From Streptomyces sp. 840.1 (GTDB lineage: Bacteria; Actinomycetota; Actinomycetes; Streptomycetales; Streptomycetaceae), in contig NZ_RJUU01000003.1 of the NCBI RefSeq assembly GCF_003751445.1, positions 868,001-932,000 of the forward strand: a stretch of DNA of 64,000 bases. The letters run 5' to 3'. Both the position numbers and the translations under genes were made by a program. The notes beneath the pieces are model-generated. The model was not told the DNA's origin. It saw only the letters and a program-made list of their open reading frames with translations, and did not search any database. Shown piece after piece: positions 16,323 through 24,411 of the stretch; positions within the stretch are counted from its first letter, which is position 1, and each line of letters starts with the position of its first letter.

Positions 16323-17666
16323 ATGGCCTCCCCCGTCCCCGAAACGGCCGCCCCCGACACGACCGCCGACGCGCCGGCCCCCTCCGTCGCACCCGTCGAC
16401 GAGCGGCTCCCGCTCCCCCGGCTGGTTCCGCTCGCGTTCCAGCACCTGCTGGCCGGGGTGGCCGCCCCCGTCTCCTCGGTGATCCTGATCGGCACGACGC
16501 TGTCGCTGACCGCGTCCCAGACCGCGTCGCTGCTCAGCGCCACGCTCGTGCTCTGCGGCATCGGCGCACTGCTCCAGTCGCTGGGCGTACGGGCGCTGCG
16601 CGTCGGCGCCCGGCTGCCGTTCCTGATGCTGCCCGGCGGCGCGGCGGTGGCGATCTTCCTCCAGGTCGCCAAGGAGCACGGGCCCGCCACCGCCTCGGGT
16701 TCGGTACTGATCGCGGCGGTCTTCCTGATCGCCGTGCTGCCGCTCTACGGACGGCTGGTGCGGTTCTTCCCGCCTCTGGTGATGGGCACCACGGTGGTCC
16801 TGATCGGCATCAACATGATCAAGATCACCGCGCCGATGATCGCCTCGGGACCGGGGCTCGGCTTCGCCACGCTCGGCATCATCGCCCTGTTCTTCCTGTT
16901 CATGCGCGGTGTCTGGCGGCAGATGTCGGTGCTCTTCGGTCTCGTGGGAGGAACGCTCGTCGCCGCCGTGAGCGGTACGGCGTTCCACATGGCGCACGGC
17001 AGTACGTTCGCGCTGCCCGACCCGTTCCCGTACGGCACGCCGCATTTCGATCTGCTGGCGGCGGTACCGCTGCTGGTGTTCGCGCTCGCCTCACTGGCCG
17101 AGGCGACCGGGCAGACCGTCCTGAACAGCGAGGCGGTGGGGCGGACCCCCGACCCGGCCCGGGACGTCCCGCGGATCTCCCGCGCGGACGCCGTGACCTC
17201 ACTGGGCGCCGGGATCTTCGGCACCTCGCTGATGGTGACCAGTGCGGAGAACATCGGCATCGTCCAGCTCACCCGGGTGCGCAGCCGGTTCGTGACTGCG
17301 GGCGCGGGGGTGCTGCTGATCCTGTGCGGGCTCATCACACCGCTCACCCGGCTGCTCGCGGCCATCCCGGAGCCGGTGGTCGGCGCGGCGGGCCTGATCA
17401 TCTACGCGGTGATCGCGACTATGGGGTTCGGCATGCTCAGCCGCGAGGACCTCACGAACGGCACCAACGGCATCGTGGTCGCGCTCGCGCTCTGTGTCGG
17501 GCTGCTGCCGGTCTTCGCTCCCGAGATGTACGCGGGGATGCCGGTGTGGGCCCGGACCGTCTTCGGCAGCGGCGTGGCCGCCGGGGCGCTGGCGGCGGTG
17601 ATCCTGGCGGCGGTGTTCGCCAGGCTGGGGCCGCCGGACACGAAACCGGAGCGCCCTGCGGACTGA
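16323..17666 (+). CDS. NCS2-family nucleobase permease (uracil/xanthine type)
   Basis: A 447-residue membrane protein with ~12-14 helices. The start QHLLAGVAAPVSSVILIG fits the NCS2 fold, followed by PFLMLPGGAAVAIF and the NCS2 signature region PLVMGTTVVLIGINMIKI. The transporter motif SLAEATGQTVLNSEAVGR corresponds to the conserved substrate-binding helix, and FGTSLMVTSAENIGIVQLTRVRSRFV closes the core. Known substrates of the family are uracil, xanthine, uric acid and ascorbate; which one applies here is unclear. ATG 16323 sits eight bases after the ASST-like stop, so the two form an operon. A 22-bp hairpin terminates it. Confidence 0.9.
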   Translation: MASPVPETAAPDTTADAPAPSVAPVDERLPLPRLVPLAFQHLLAGVAAPVSSVILIGTTLSLTASQTASLLSATLVLCGIGALLQSLGVRALRVGARLPFLMLPGGAAVAIFLQVAKEHGPATASGSVLIAAVFLIAVLPLYGRLVRFFPPLVMGTTVVLIGINMIKITAPMIASGPGLGFATLGIIALFFLFMRGVWRQMSVLFGLVGGTLVAAVSGTAFHMAHGSTFALPDPFPYGTPHFDLLAAVPLLVFALASLAEATGQTVLNSEAVGRTPDPARDVPRISRADAVTSLGAGIFGTSLMVTSAENIGIVQLTRVRSRFVTAGAGVLLILCGLITPLTRLLAAIPEPVVGAAGLIIYAVIATMGFGMLSREDLTNGTNGIVVALALCVGLLPVFAPEMYAGMPVWARTVFGSGVAAGALAAVILAAVFARLGPPDTKPERPAD

Positions 17667-17673
17667 ACGCGGC

Positions 17674-17723
17674 AGACCGCCCGCGCCCCCTCACCGTGTC
17701 GGGTGAGGGGGCGCGGGCGGTCT
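17674..17723. terminator. 22-bp perfect stem, bidirectional terminator
   Basis: Bases 17674-17695 pair perfectly with 17702-17723 across a six-base loop. It lies between the convergent permease and DUF2510-LURP genes, starting eight bases after the permease stop. It is one of the strongest intrinsic hairpins in the window. Confidence 0.85.
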
Positions 17724-17741
17724 CGCGTGCGGGTTCGCGGC

Positions 17742-18668
17742 TCAGCCGAGGCCGCGGGAGTCCTGCTTGAGTGCGGTGTCCACGGTCAGCGCAGTCGCGA
17801 CCACCAGGCTGAGCAGCGGCTCGGGCAGCTGGTAGTGGATCTGCAGCACGTAGTTGTCCGCCGTGGTGAACAGCGTCTTGGCGAGGCCTTCCCAGGTCTT
17901 GGTGATCCGGGCTATCTCGGCGTCGTTGTGGTCGACGATCGCGAAGTTCCAGGCACGCCAGTTCTCCGCCTTGATCGCGCCGACCTGCTGCCCGTCGACC
18001 ATGATCGCGAAGTTGATCTTGCCGATGGCGTTCTGCTGGACGATCTCGCCGACCGGCTGCCCGTCGGGGCGCTGGACGATGACCTTGGACTTGATGAACT
18101 TCGCCGGGCGGGTGAGCAGCAGCTGCGGCTGACCGTAGGCGTCACGGATCTCAAGACGGTGGGTCATGTACTGGTCGATGCTGCTGAGGAACCGCACCAC
18201 CTTGCGGAGCGCGCTCTGACCGACCTCGACGACCGAGCCGACAGTGTTGCCGTGCTGGTCGAAGACGCTGTACTCGTTGGTGACCTCGATCAGCTTGGCC
18301 TTCTGGTTCACCACCAGGACCTGCTGGTTGAAGAGCGAGCCCGCACCCGGACCGCCGCCCTGCTGAGGGTGAGCACCCTGCTGCGGCATCGCGGCCTGCT
18401 GGGCGGGAGCCTGCTGCTGGTACTGCTGCTGGGCGGGGGCCTGCTGCTGCCCGTACTGCTGACCGCCCGCCTGCTGCTGGTGCTGCGGGGCCTGCTGCTG
18501 CGGCACCTGCGCCTGGGCAGGGGCCTGGCCCTGGGCCGGAGTCTGCTGCTGCCCGCCCGCCGGGTTGGTGTGCTCGGTCCACTGGGATCCGTCCCAGTAG
18601 CGCAGCAGCTGGGGCGCGCCATGCGGATCCGGATACCATCCCGCAGATACGTTCGAGTGCGTTGTCAC
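17742..18668 (-). CDS. DUF2510 + LURP-one/scramblase-related protein
   Basis: A 308-residue protein. Residues 10-38 are a DUF2510 motif (AGWYPDPHGAPQLLRYWDGSQWTEHT). Residues ~40-110 are a Gln/Pro/Ala low-complexity linker. The C-terminal half (SLFNQQVLVVNQKAKLIEVTNEYSVFDQHGNTVGSVVEV ... NFAIMVDGQQVGAI ... DNYVLQIHYQLPEPLLSLVVATALTVD) is a LURP-one/phospholipid-scramblase-like twelve-stranded barrel with a hydrophobic C-terminal helix. DUF2510 is usually found at the cytosolic end of actinobacterial membrane proteins. The GTG start at 18668 is the only good choice. Function is unknown; membrane association is inferred from the C-terminal helix. Confidence 0.82.
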   Translation of the reverse strand: MTTHSNVSAGWYPDPHGAPQLLRYWDGSQWTEHTNPAGGQQQTPAQGQAPAQAQVPQQQAPQHQQQAGGQQYGQQQAPAQQQYQQQAPAQQAAMPQQGAHPQQGGGPGAGSLFNQQVLVVNQKAKLIEVTNEYSVFDQHGNTVGSVVEVGQSALRKVVRFLSSIDQYMTHRLEIRDAYGQPQLLLTRPAKFIKSKVIVQRPDGQPVGEIVQQNAIGKINFAIMVDGQQVGAIKAENWRAWNFAIVDHNDAEIARITKTWEGLAKTLFTTADNYVLQIHYQLPEPLLSLVVATALTVDTALKQDSRGLG

Positions 18669-18780
18669 CGGGGCACACTATCCCGCCACGCCGTCGGCGG
18701 GGCCCCCTCCCCGCACATCCACAGCTTCCGATCCGGCATCGCAGTCATTTGAAAGTTCACACACCGCTAGGATGTCCGGG

Positions 18781-19206
18781 ATGAACAGGCTGAGCGGACG
18801 GACCGTCCGGGTGCGCGGCGCCCGCGTCCCCGTGCTGCTCGGCTGGCTGCTGGTGCTGCTCTCCGTGGCGTCGTGCTGCTCGCCCGCCTCCGCGCGGTCC
18901 GACGGCACGCATCACGAGACCGTCCCGCTCAGCGCCCTCCGGTCCTTCACCCCGGTCGCCGCCGTCGCGGCGCGGGTCGTGGTGGCCGATGCCCCGCAGG
19001 ACCGGGGCTCGGGGAGTTCCTGCCACGTCGCGCCCGACGACGCGACGCCGGTCCTGCTGCCGTCCCCGCCCGCCCCGGCCGCGCTCCCCTGCGCGACCGC
19101 CGTCCCTCCGGCGGGCTGCCCGGCCGGGGCAGCCGGTATCCGGGGCCCCACCAACGACGCCGTCGGCGACGTGGACCATCTGACCCTCCAGGTTCAACGG
19201 ATCTAG
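18781..19206 (+). CDS. Small secreted or membrane-anchored protein of unknown function
   Basis: A 141-residue protein. An Arg-rich N-terminus and one hydrophobic helix (VPVLLGWLLVLLSVASCCSPASA) look like a signal peptide or anchor; the CC pair could serve as a loose lipobox. The rest is Ala/Pro-rich with four further cysteines, which suggests disulfides outside the cell. ATG 18781 is preferred because AGGA lies nine bases before it. The TAG stop is part of the CTAG target of the neighbouring IS481-type element. The insertion left the reading frame and stop intact, so the gene should still work. Confidence 0.6.
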   Translation: MNRLSGRTVRVRGARVPVLLGWLLVLLSVASCCSPASARSDGTHHETVPLSALRSFTPVAAVAARVVVADAPQDRGSGSSCHVAPDDATPVLLPSPPAPAALPCATAVPPAGCPAGAAGIRGPTNDAVGDVDHLTLQVQRI

Positions 19207-19207
19207 G

Positions 19208-20258
19208 TGTATTGATCACGAGCGTTGTTGACACGGGGGTCTTGATCAAAGGCGAAGACCTCCGGTGTGGTGGAGCTGTCTAGGAACACACCACACGGAG
19301 GTCTTCGTGTCCCACCGTAATGCCCGGCTGACGGTCTTCGGGAGGCGTCTGCTGGTCGAACGAGTCACGTCCGGCCGTCCCGTCGCCCATGTCGCTGCCG
19401 AGATGGGCATCTCGAGGGCGACCGCCCATAAGTGGGTGCGGCGGTGGCGGGCCGAGGGCGAGGCGGGCCTGGCCGACCGCTCCAGCAGGCCAGGGACGAC
19501 ACCGCACCGCACTCCGGCCGCGATCGAGGCCCGCGTCTGCGACCTGCGCCGGTCCCGCAAACTCGGACCCGCACGGATCGGCCCGGTCCTCGGCCTTCCC
19601 GCCTCAACCGTCCACCGGATCCTGACCCGTCACGGACTGAACCGCCTCGCCTGGATGGACCGGCCAACCGGCTCGGTGATCCGCCGCTACGAACGCGAGC
19701 GTCCCGGTGAGCTCGTCCACGTCGACGTCAAGAAACTGGGCCGGATACCCGACGGCGGCGGCCACAAGGTCCTGGGCCGCCAGGCCGGCCGCGCCACCCG
19801 CAGCAACATGGGCTTCGACTACCTCCACTCCGCGGTCGACGACCACTCCCGCCTCGCCTACACGGAAATCCATGGCGACGAGAGGGTCGCGACCTGCGCA
19901 GCCTTCCTGACCCGGGCCGCCGCGTTCTTCGCCGACCTGGGCATCACCCGGATCGAACGCGTGCTGACGGACAACGCCTGGGCCTACCGCAAGGGGCTGG
20001 CCTGGAAACAGGCCTTGGGCGACATCGGCGCGACCGGCAAACTCACCCGCCCCTACCGACCACAGACCAACGGCAAAGTCGAACGCTTCAACCGCACCCT
20101 CGCCGACGAGTGGGCCTACCTGCGGCCCTACACCTCCAACGACGAGCGAACAGCCGCCCTGGCAGACTTCCTCCACACCTACAACCACCACCGCTGCCAC
20201 ACCGCCCTCGGAGGCCAGCCCCCGATCAGCCGTGTCAACAACGCTGCGGGTCAATACA
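19208..20258 (+). mobile_element. IS481-family insertion sequence, complete, with 6-bp target duplication
   Basis: A 1051-bp element. The terminal inverted repeats are 29 bp (19208-19236 and 20230-20258), begin TGTATTGA and match at 25 positions. The flanking duplication TCTAGG (19202-19207 and 20259-20264) fits the NCTAGN target preference known for IS481. It carries one transposase gene. Both ends, the target duplication and the DDE motif are intact, so the element looks recent and possibly active. Confidence 0.93.
19254..19306 (+). promoter_or_regulatory. Hairpin sequestering the transposase ribosome-binding site
   Basis: Bases 19254-19272 are complementary to 19289-19306 (18 pairs with one bulged base). 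The right arm contains the GGAGG at 19297-19301 and ends one base before the GTG start. Any transcript entering from outside the IS would fold the ribosome site shut. A transcript starting inside the loop would lack the left arm and be translatable. This matches the known protection of IS transposases against impinging transcription. Confidence 0.65.
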
Positions 20259-20263
20259 TCTAG
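19307..20263 (+). CDS. IS481-family transposase
   Basis: A 318-residue DDE transposase. The N-terminal helix-turn-helix domain is RPVAHVAAEMGISRATAHKWVRRWRAEGEAGLADRSSRPGT. The rve-type catalytic core has Asp in ELVHVDVKKL, Asp in RVLTDNAWAY and Glu in GKVERFNRTLADEW, then YNHHRCHTALGGQPP. GTG 19307 has GGAGG five bases before it. The upstream frame is open but lacks a site. The stop TAG (20261-20263) is not part of the IS: it is supplied by the CTAG target duplication. Confidence 0.93.
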   Translation: MSHRNARLTVFGRRLLVERVTSGRPVAHVAAEMGISRATAHKWVRRWRAEGEAGLADRSSRPGTTPHRTPAAIEARVCDLRRSRKLGPARIGPVLGLPASTVHRILTRHGLNRLAWMDRPTGSVIRRYERERPGELVHVDVKKLGRIPDGGGHKVLGRQAGRATRSNMGFDYLHSAVDDHSRLAYTEIHGDERVATCAAFLTRAAAFFADLGITRIERVLTDNAWAYRKGLAWKQALGDIGATGKLTRPYRPQTNGKVERFNRTLADEWAYLRPYTSNDERTAALADFLHTYNHHRCHTALGGQPPISRVNNAAGQYI

Positions 20264-20422
20264 GGCCTCTCGTTTGGATCACGCCGGGCTCGCGGTGTCC
20301 GGCACGCACACCTGCGGCGTTGTCGTCGGTCGCCAATGCTCCGCATTCACTCCCTCCTCCGCCTTGCAGCCGCACGCACCGGACACCGCTCCCTGATCCG
20401 GCCTGATCCAAACGAAAGACCC
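20263..20422. repeat. MITE-like element with 25-bp imperfect terminal repeats
   Basis: Bases 20263-20287 and the inverse of 20398-20422 match at 22 of 25 positions; the shared core is TCGTTTGGATCA followed by GCCGG. A second inner pair (GCGGTGTCCGG and its inverse near 20380) makes most of the 160 bases an imperfect palindrome. It has no coding frame. Its size and repeats fit a non-autonomous transposable element or a long bidirectional terminator. It directly follows the IS, and before the IS arrived it abutted the stop codon of the secreted-protein gene. Confidence 0.6.
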
Positions 20423-20524
20423 AGGCCTTTCAAAGGCCCCATGGGCTGCCCCGTCCCCCGGTCTCTCCGGGGACGCTTCCGCCTGCCCTCAATCCGTCCG
20501 GCTCACCGAACCAGAGGACCCGCC

Positions 20525-21172
20525 ATGGCCTCCGCCAAGAAGCACCCGCATGCCAACGCCCGCCGCGCCAAGCTCGAGGAGGCCCGCCGCAAGGAGCGGG
20601 CCCGCGAGCGCCGCAGCCGCATCGTCACGATCACCGCCGCCGTCGCTGTCCTGGCCGGCCTCGTCGCGGGCGGCGGCTACCTGATGAACCGCGCGGACAA
20701 GCAGGACAAGGCCGAGACGGCCGCCAAGTCCTCCCCCGTCAAGGGCGAGAAGAACTGGGACAAGCTCTCGCGCGAGCACGTCGACAAGAAGGTCGATTAC
20801 CCCATGAACCCGCCGGTCGGCGGCGACCACAACCCGGTGTGGATGAACTGCGACGCCGACGTCTACACCGATGCGATACCGAAGGAGAACGCCGTCCACT
20901 CGCTGGAGCACGGCGCCGTCTGGGTCACGTACAACGGCAAGGCGAAGCCCGCCGACGTCAAGAAGCTCGGTGAGCGGGTCTCGGCCACCCCGTACTCCCT
21001 GATGAGTCCCGTCGAGGACCAGGCGGCCCCGCTGATGCTCAGCGCCTGGGGCAAGCAGGTGACCGTGACCAGTGCCTCCGACGCCCGGGTCGCGCAGTTC
21101 TTCACGAAGTACGTCCAGGGCCCGCAGACCCCCGAGCCCGGTGCCGCGTGCGGCGGCGGGGTCGCCGGGTGA
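20525..21172 (+). CDS. DUF3105 membrane-anchored protein
   Basis: A 215-residue protein. A Lys/Arg-rich N-terminus (residues 1-35) and a single helix (VTITAAVAVLAGLVAGGGYLM) anchor an external domain. That domain is DUF3105: YPMNPPVGGDHNPVWMNCDADVY, ENAVHSLEHGAVWVTY and an APLMLSAWGKQVTV-like strand. The conserved GGDH and HSLEHGAVW segments and two Cys suggest a metal or redox site, but the family has no established activity. AGAGGA precedes ATG 20525. The stop overlaps the DUF305 start, so the two proteins are coupled. Confidence 0.88.
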   Translation: MASAKKHPHANARRAKLEEARRKERARERRSRIVTITAAVAVLAGLVAGGGYLMNRADKQDKAETAAKSSPVKGEKNWDKLSREHVDKKVDYPMNPPVGGDHNPVWMNCDADVYTDAIPKENAVHSLEHGAVWVTYNGKAKPADVKKLGERVSATPYSLMSPVEDQAAPLMLSAWGKQVTVTSASDARVAQFFTKYVQGPQTPEPGAACGGGVAG

Positions 21173-21834
21173 CCCCCTCGGCCCGGTCCGCGCCGCGGGC
21201 GTCCCGCCCGCTGGTGCTGGCCGGCGGCGCGCTGCTGCTGCTCGCACTGGCCCTGGTCGCGCTCATGCTGGCCCGCCCCTCCGCGTCGGCACCGGCACCG
21301 GCCGGGAAGGCGGCGGCATCCGCTCCCGCCGAGACCTCGGCGGACGTGGGGTTCGCCCGTGACATGTCGGTCCACCACCAGCAGGCCGTCGAGATGTCGT
21401 TCATCGTCCGGGACCGCACCACCGACGTGGCGGTGCGCCGGCTCGCGTTCGACATCATCAACACCCAGGCCAACCAGCGCGGCATGATGCTGGGCTGGCT
21501 GGAGATGTGGGGCCGTGCGAAGAGTTCGCCCGGCCCGCCCATGGAGTGGATGGGCCACACCTTCACCCCGCGCGGCGACGGGGCGCTGATGCCCGGCATG
21601 GCTACCGACGCGGAACTCGACGCCCTGCGTAAGGCGAAGGGCAGGGAGGCGGAGGTGCGGTTCCTGCGGCTGATGACGGCGCACCACCGGGCCGGCGCGG
21701 ACATGGCACAGGCCGCCGCTGCCGCCGCGGGCACCGACGAGATCAGGAACCTGGCCTCGGGGATGGTGCTGGGCCAGCGCTCGGAGATCGCGCTCATGGC
21801 GGACATGCTCGAGGAGCGCGGGGCCGCCGGCTGA
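21169..21834 (+). CDS. DUF305 secreted/anchored four-helix protein
   Basis: A 221-residue protein. A hydrophobic N-terminal helix (LVLAGGALLLLALALVALMLA) is followed by two repeats of the DUF305 helical pair: DVGFARDMSVHHQQAVEMS...GMMLGWLEMW and EVRFLRLMTAHHRAGADMAQ...MVLGQRSEIALM. The paired HH and methionine-rich helices suggest metal (for example copper) binding in a ferritin-like bundle, as proposed for the family. The GTG start at 21169 overlaps the DUF3105 stop (GTGA). DUF3105-DUF305 pairs are common in actinobacteria and probably act together at the cell surface. Confidence 0.88.
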   Translation: MTPSARSAPRASRPLVLAGGALLLLALALVALMLARPSASAPAPAGKAAASAPAETSADVGFARDMSVHHQQAVEMSFIVRDRTTDVAVRRLAFDIINTQANQRGMMLGWLEMWGRAKSSPGPPMEWMGHTFTPRGDGALMPGMATDAELDALRKAKGREAEVRFLRLMTAHHRAGADMAQAAAAAAGTDEIRNLASGMVLGQRSEIALMADMLEERGAAG

Positions 21835-21938
21835 ACCGCCCGCCCCGGACACGCCCCTTGAGCAGGGCGGGTCCGGGGCCGCGGTCCACCGCATCCGGAC
21901 CGTACGGGCGTACGCGATCGCATAGGCTCGGCTCCGAT

Positions 21939-23183
21939 ATGAAGAGCAACCTCACACCGCTGGGGCCCAAGGCCGACAAGGACACTGTCCGGCGCAGCAA
22001 CCTCAGCCTCGTGCTGCGAGCCGTCCGCGACGAGGGCGAGGGCGAGGCGACCCGGGCCGGGGTCGCCGCGCGGGTAGGGCTGACCCGGGCCGCCGTGTCC
22101 TCGCTCGTCGAGCAGCTGCTCGACAGCGGGTTCCTCACGGAGTCCGGCAAGACGTTCAGCGGTCAGGCGGGCCGGCCCGGCACCGCGCTCAAGATGGCCC
22201 GGACCGGCCCGGCCGGACTCGGCGTCGAGGTCAACATCGACTATGTGTCGGTGTGCGTCGTCGACCTGGCCGGCACCGGCCGGGTCCGGCTCACCGAGCA
22301 CCTCGACAACCGGGGCGCGCCGCCCGCCGAGGTGCTGGCGCGGGCGGCCAGGATCGCCGCGCGCACCCTGGAGTCGGCGGGCGAGCAGGAGCTGTTCCCG
22401 GTCGGGGTGGCGCTGGCGCTGCCCGGACTGGTCTCGGGCGGCGCGGTGCGCCAGGCCCCGAACCTGGGCTGGAACCAGGTCCCGGCGCAGGAACTGTTCG
22501 CGACCGCGCTGGCCGCCGAGCGGCCGGGCCACGAGGCGCTGACGGTGAGTTCGGAGAACGAGGCCAATCTCGCGGCGCTGGCCGAGCTGTGGTTCGGCGG
22601 GCTGGAGCGGATCCGGAGCTTCCTGTACCTGACCGGTGAGATCGGCGTCGGCGGCGCCCTGGTCATCAACGGCGAGCTGCTGCGCGGCGCGCACGGCTTC
22701 GCCGGTGAGATCGGGCACGTGGTGGTGGACTCGCGGGGGCCGCAGTGCCGGTGCGGTTCGCGCGGCTGCCTGGAGCAGTACGCGGGTCAGGCGGCGCTCC
22801 TGCGGGCGGCCGGCATCGAGGAGACCGGCAGCGGTGTCGGGGTCGCCGAGCTGGAGCGGCGCACCCGGGCGGGCGAGGAGCGGGCGGTCGCCGCGGTCGC
22901 CGGGGCGGGCCGGATGCTGGGCCGGGTGCTGTCCGGCGCGGTGAACCTGCTGGACCCGGACGCCGTGGTGCTCGGCGGGATCTACCGGAACCTGATGCCG
23001 TGGCTGTCGCCGCCCGTCGACGAGGAGCTGACGGGCCGGGTCGTGTCCGGGCTGTGGTCACCGGGCAGCGGCCGGCTGCGCGCCTCCTCGGTCGCGGGTG
23101 ACGCGGCCCGGGGCGCGGCGGCCCTGGTCATGACGGACGTGCTCGCGGACCCGGTGGCGTACGCGGGCCGGGGTACGGCCTGA
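21939..23183 (+). CDS. ROK-family repressor, probable xylose regulator (XylR-like)
   Basis: A 414-residue ROK protein. Residues ~20-75 are a MarR-like winged helix (SLVLRAVRDEGEGEATRAGVAARVGLTRAAVSSLVEQLLDSGFL). The ROK kinase-like fold follows: VGVALALPGLVSG, NEANLAALAELWFG, ITGEIGVGGALVINGELLRGAHGFAGEIGH, then the zinc motif CRCGSRGCLEQYAG and DPDAVVLGG. ATG 21939 has no clear ribosome site and may be read leaderless. It converges on xylA, and the xylA/xylB intergenic region carries candidate operators. Xylose-responsive repression of xylAB is known for ROK proteins in Streptomyces and other bacteria; the assignment here is by context. Confidence 0.88.
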   Translation: MKSNLTPLGPKADKDTVRRSNLSLVLRAVRDEGEGEATRAGVAARVGLTRAAVSSLVEQLLDSGFLTESGKTFSGQAGRPGTALKMARTGPAGLGVEVNIDYVSVCVVDLAGTGRVRLTEHLDNRGAPPAEVLARAARIAARTLESAGEQELFPVGVALALPGLVSGGAVRQAPNLGWNQVPAQELFATALAAERPGHEALTVSSENEANLAALAELWFGGLERIRSFLYLTGEIGVGGALVINGELLRGAHGFAGEIGHVVVDSRGPQCRCGSRGCLEQYAGQAALLRAAGIEETGSGVGVAELERRTRAGEERAVAAVAGAGRMLGRVLSGAVNLLDPDAVVLGGIYRNLMPWLSPPVDEELTGRVVSGLWSPGSGRLRASSVAGDAARGAAALVMTDVLADPVAYAGRGTA

Positions 23184-23195
23184 GGGTCCGCACGA

Positions 23196-23236
23196 GGCGG
23201 GGGCGGACGCGCCGGGTGCGCGCGTCCGCCCCCGCC
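23196..23236. terminator. 16-bp perfect stem between ROK gene and xylA
   Basis: Bases 23196-23211 pair perfectly with 23221-23236 across a nine-base loop. It sits between two convergent genes, 13 bases after the ROK stop and 6 bases beyond the xylA stop, and can terminate both. Confidence 0.8.
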
Positions 23237-23241
23237 ACGGG

Positions 23242-24411
23242 TCAGCGGACGCCGAGCAGGTGGTCCATCGCCAGCTGGTCCAGGGCCTCGAACGCCATGC
23301 CGCGCTCGGCCGCGGCCGTCACGTCGAACTCCTCGTAGGCGGTGCGGTCGGCCAGCAGCCCGGCCACACCGTCGGCGGCGGTGGGCCGCGCCAGCTCGTC
23401 CAGCCGGGAGGCGCGCAGCGCGTCCTTGACGGCCGGGTCGGCGCGGAAGGCGGCGGCCCGGTCCTTGAGGATCAGGTAGTTGCGCATGCAGCCTGCGGCC
23501 GAGGCCCACACGCCGTCGTAGTCCTCGGTCCGCGGCGGCTTGAAGTCGAAGTGGCGCGGGCCCTCGTAGCCGGCCGTCTCCAGCAGGTCGACGAGCCAGA
23601 AGGCCTGGCGCAGGTCGCCGGCGCCGAAGCGGAGGTCCTGGTCGTACTTGATGCCGGACTGGCCGTTCAGGTCCAGGTGGAACAGCTTGCCCGCCCAGAT
23701 GGCCTGCGCGATGCCGTGCGCGAAGTTCAGCCCGGCCATCTGCTCGTGGCCGACCTCGGGGTTCACGCCGTACAGCTCGGGACGCTCAAGACGCTCGATG
23801 AAGGCCAGTGCGTGACCCACGGTCGGCAGCAGGATGTCGCCGCGCGGCTCGTTCGGCTTGGGCTCGATGGCGAAGCGGAGGTCGTAGCCCTGCTCGGTGA
23901 CGTACTCGCCGAGCAGGTCGAACGCCTCCTTCATCCGGTCCAGCGCGAGCCGGATGTCCTTCGCACCCCCGGACTCCGCACCCTCACGCCCACCCCAGGC
24001 CACATACGTCTCGGCGCCCAGCTCGACCGCCAGGTCGATGTTGCGGATGACCTTGCGCAGCGCGAACCGGCGCACATCACGGTCGTTCGAGGTGAACCCG
24101 CCGTCCTTGAACACCGGGTGCGTGAACAGGTTCGTCGTCGCCATCGGCACCTTGAGACCGGCCGCGTCCAGCGACTGGCGGAACCGCTTCACGATGCCCT
24201 CGCGCTCGGAGTCCGTCGAGCCGAACGGGATCAGGTCGTCGTCGTGGAACGTCACACCGTACGCGCCGAGCTCCGCGAGGCGCTGCACGGTGTCGACCGG
24301 GTCGATCGCCTCCCGGGTCGCGTCACCGAACGGGTCGCGCCCCTGCCAGCCCACGGTCCACAGGCCGAAGGTGAACTTGTCCTGGGGGGTGGGGGTGAAA
24401 CGTTCGGTCAT
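23242..24411 (-). CDS. xylA: Xylose isomerase
   Basis: A 389-residue enzyme converting D-xylose to D-xylulose (and glucose to fructose), matching Streptomyces xylose isomerases in length and sequence. Landmarks are [29 protein letters not shown] (catalytic His), [23 protein letters not shown] (metal-ligand Glu), [28 protein letters not shown] (metal site) and [12 protein letters not shown] place the start at ATG 24411 (MTERFTPTP). The frame is open far upstream, but that part is non-homologous and lies in the control region. It is divergent from xylB, separated by 312 bases. Confidence 0.97.
   Translation of the reverse strand: MTERFTPTPQDKFTFGLWTVGWQGRDPFGDATREAIDPVDTVQRLAELGAYGVTFHDDDLIPFGSTDSEREGIVKRFRQSLDAAGLKVPMATTNLFTHPVFKDGGFTSNDRDVRRFALRKVIRNIDLAVELGAETYVAWGGREGAESGGAKDIRLALDRMKEAFDLLGEYVTEQGYDLRFAIEPKPNEPRGDILLPTVGHALAFIERLERPELYGVNPEVGHEQMAGLNFAHGIAQAIWAGKLFHLDLNGQSGIKYDQDLRFGAGDLRQAFWLVDLLETAGYEGPRHFDFKPPRTEDYDGVWASAAGCMRNYLILKDRAAAFRADPAVKDALRASRLDELARPTAADGVAGLLADRTAYEEFDVTAAAERGMAFEALDQLAMDHLLGVR

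Noticed and set aside
18360..18560. Repeated CTGCTG-rich segment that looks like a tandem repeat or CRISPR-like array
   Set aside because: It encodes the Gln/Pro linker of the DUF2510-LURP protein; units are irregular and in frame.
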